From contig JBBKWR010000286.1 in assembly GCA_037969055.1 (NCBI GenBank), forward strand, positions 1 to 6,605: a stretch of DNA of 6,605 bases. The letters run 5' to 3'. The DNA is from Pelagihabitans sp037969055. Lineage in GTDB: Bacteria; Bacteroidota; Bacteroidia; Flavobacteriales; Flavobacteriaceae. The notes under the pieces were generated by a model. That model searched no databases. It saw only the letters and a list, made by a program, of their open reading frames with translations, and was not told the DNA's origin. The stretch's first letter is position 1. The number at the start of each line of letters is the position of its first letter. The position numbers and the translations under genes are program-made. Below are positions 6,259-6,605 of the stretch, piece by piece.

Positions 6259-6284
6259 CCTTCTCTGACGCGGCGAGAGATAGG
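6259..6284 (+). promoter_or_regulatory. Inverted repeat overlapping the M28 promoter candidate
   Basis: CCTTCTCT (6259-6266) pairs with AGAGA (6276-6280) and AGG (6282-6284), with one bulged T at 6281 and a nine-base loop GACGCGGCG. The right arm covers the first half of the TAGGTTTG -7 candidate. It could be an operator or an RNA hairpin near the start of the transcript; function is inferred only. Confidence 0.3.
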
Positions 6285-6288
6285 TTTG
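6281..6288 (+). promoter_or_regulatory. Candidate -7 element for the M28 peptidase gene
   Basis: TAGGTTTG is an exact TAnnTTTG match, 69 bases ahead of the ATG at 6358, leaving a leader of about 60 bases. There is no clear TTG at the -33 distance (the bases near 6261 read TTCTC), so the call rests on the -7 element. Confidence 0.4.
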
Positions 6289-6357
6289 AACTTGCACATC
6301 CCTATTGAAGGTGAACTTTAATTTCATTACCTTCCGTTCAACAAAAAAAATACACGG

Positions 6358-6605
6358 ATGTTACGAATTATTTCGACCCTATGCTGTGCCCTCATATTAA
6401 TTACAGGAAGCGCCCAAGAACCCATTACAGGTTTTACGACTGAAAATGCCAAAAAAGAACTTGCGCTTGAAAAATCTTTTGAGGCAAAATTATCTGCGGC
6501 CAATCTGGATCAATGGATGAAGAAAATGTCGGCGAAGCCTCATTGGGTAGGGACAGAATTTGGAAGGGAGAATGCGGAATGGATCCAAAAGCAGTTCAAA
6601 TCCTG
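6358..6605 (+). CDS. Exported M28-family peptidase, glutamate carboxypeptidase II type (N-terminal part, cut by the right edge)
   Basis: The frame from the ATG at 6358 is open for 82 codons and two bases to the window edge. The protein starts with a signal peptide (MLRIISTLCCALILITGSAQ, probable cleavage near residues 19-20). The next segment, GFTTENAKKELALEKSFEAKL...LDQWMKKMSAKPHWVGT, then ENAEWIQKQFKS, is the conserved N-terminus of bacterial homologues of glutamate carboxypeptidase II / transferrin-receptor-like M28 peptidases. These are di-zinc aminopeptidases or carboxypeptidases that trim peptides outside the cytoplasm. The metal ligands and the PA and dimerisation domains lie beyond the edge, so activity cannot be judged. 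No typical Shine-Dalgarno is present and the leader is A-rich. The call rests on recognising the N-terminal pattern and is good but not certain. Confidence 0.8.
   Translation, partial: MLRIISTLCCALILITGSAQEPITGFTTENAKKELALEKSFEAKLSAANLDQWMKKMSAKPHWVGTEFGRENAEWIQKQFKS

Larger units (their letters stand above)
6046..6357. other. Intergenic region between the GH140-like and M28 genes
   Basis: This 312-base stretch has no supported gene. A small hairpin, CGGAT (6063-6067) with ATCCG (6073-6077) around ATTCA, lies just after the hydrolase stop but has no T-run. The middle is A/T-rich (TTTAATTAAATAAAACAAATTG, near 6186-6207). The right part holds a TAnnTTTG match overlapped by an imperfect inverted repeat, then an A-rich leader (ACAAAAAAAATACACGG) before the ATG. 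The distance and the promoter candidate suggest that the peptidase is transcribed on its own. Confidence 0.55.

Noticed and set aside
6224..6268. A 14-residue possible leader peptide (MDALRFINYPRILL) ahead of the M28 gene
   Set aside because: It has an AGGGA-like sequence upstream but no run of regulatory codons and ends inside the inverted repeat; there is no reason to link it to peptidase control.

Overview
The window looks like a chromosomal segment from a member of the Bacteroidota, most likely a marine-type Flavobacteriaceae. Three things support this. The RimO protein has the flavobacterial start (MRTKS..KKN.INVVTLGCSKN). Two exported proteins carry short signal peptides ending in SAQ. 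Several gene starts lack a clear Shine-Dalgarno but have A-rich leaders, and exact matches to the Bacteroidota -7 promoter element TAnnTTTG lie upstream. The genus cannot be fixed from this sequence.

Layout, left to right. (1) The 3' part of a pyridoxamine-phosphate-oxidase-like FMN-binding protein runs off the left edge. (2) rimO follows on the same strand after 93 bases; the gap holds a strong hairpin and a TAnnTTTG element, so rimO may have its own promoter. (3) A 135-base gap separates rimO from a convergent gene on the minus strand. That gene encodes a lipoprotein with four PKD domains and a C-terminal spondin (Spond_N) domain. (4) A 351-base divergent intergenic region holds the lipoprotein promoter candidate, a terminator-like hairpin pointing right with no gene in front of it, and an 8-base inverted repeat around that hairpin. 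(5) A small hotdog-fold (PaaI-type) thioesterase. (6) A secreted DUF4038 / GH140-like glycoside hydrolase with a C-terminal 'collagen-binding-like' domain. Its reading frame stays open all the way back to the thioesterase stop. (7) A 312-base gap, then the first 82 codons of an exported M28-family peptidase of the glutamate carboxypeptidase II type, cut by the right edge.

Functionally this is a mix rather than one pathway. RimO and the FMN protein are cytoplasmic housekeeping or metabolic proteins. The PKD-spondin lipoprotein, the GH140-like enzyme and the M28 peptidase are envelope or exported proteins that fit a surface-adhesion and polymer-degrading lifestyle. No SusC/SusD pair, regulator or sulfatase is visible, so the hydrolase cannot be assigned to a polysaccharide utilisation locus from this window. 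I see no mobile element, CRISPR array, tRNA or rRNA. The least ordinary items are the PKD(x4)-spondin lipoprotein with its exact 87-codon motif period and the structured, apparently gene-free element at about 3788-3854. I did not find a convincing novel multi-gene system.
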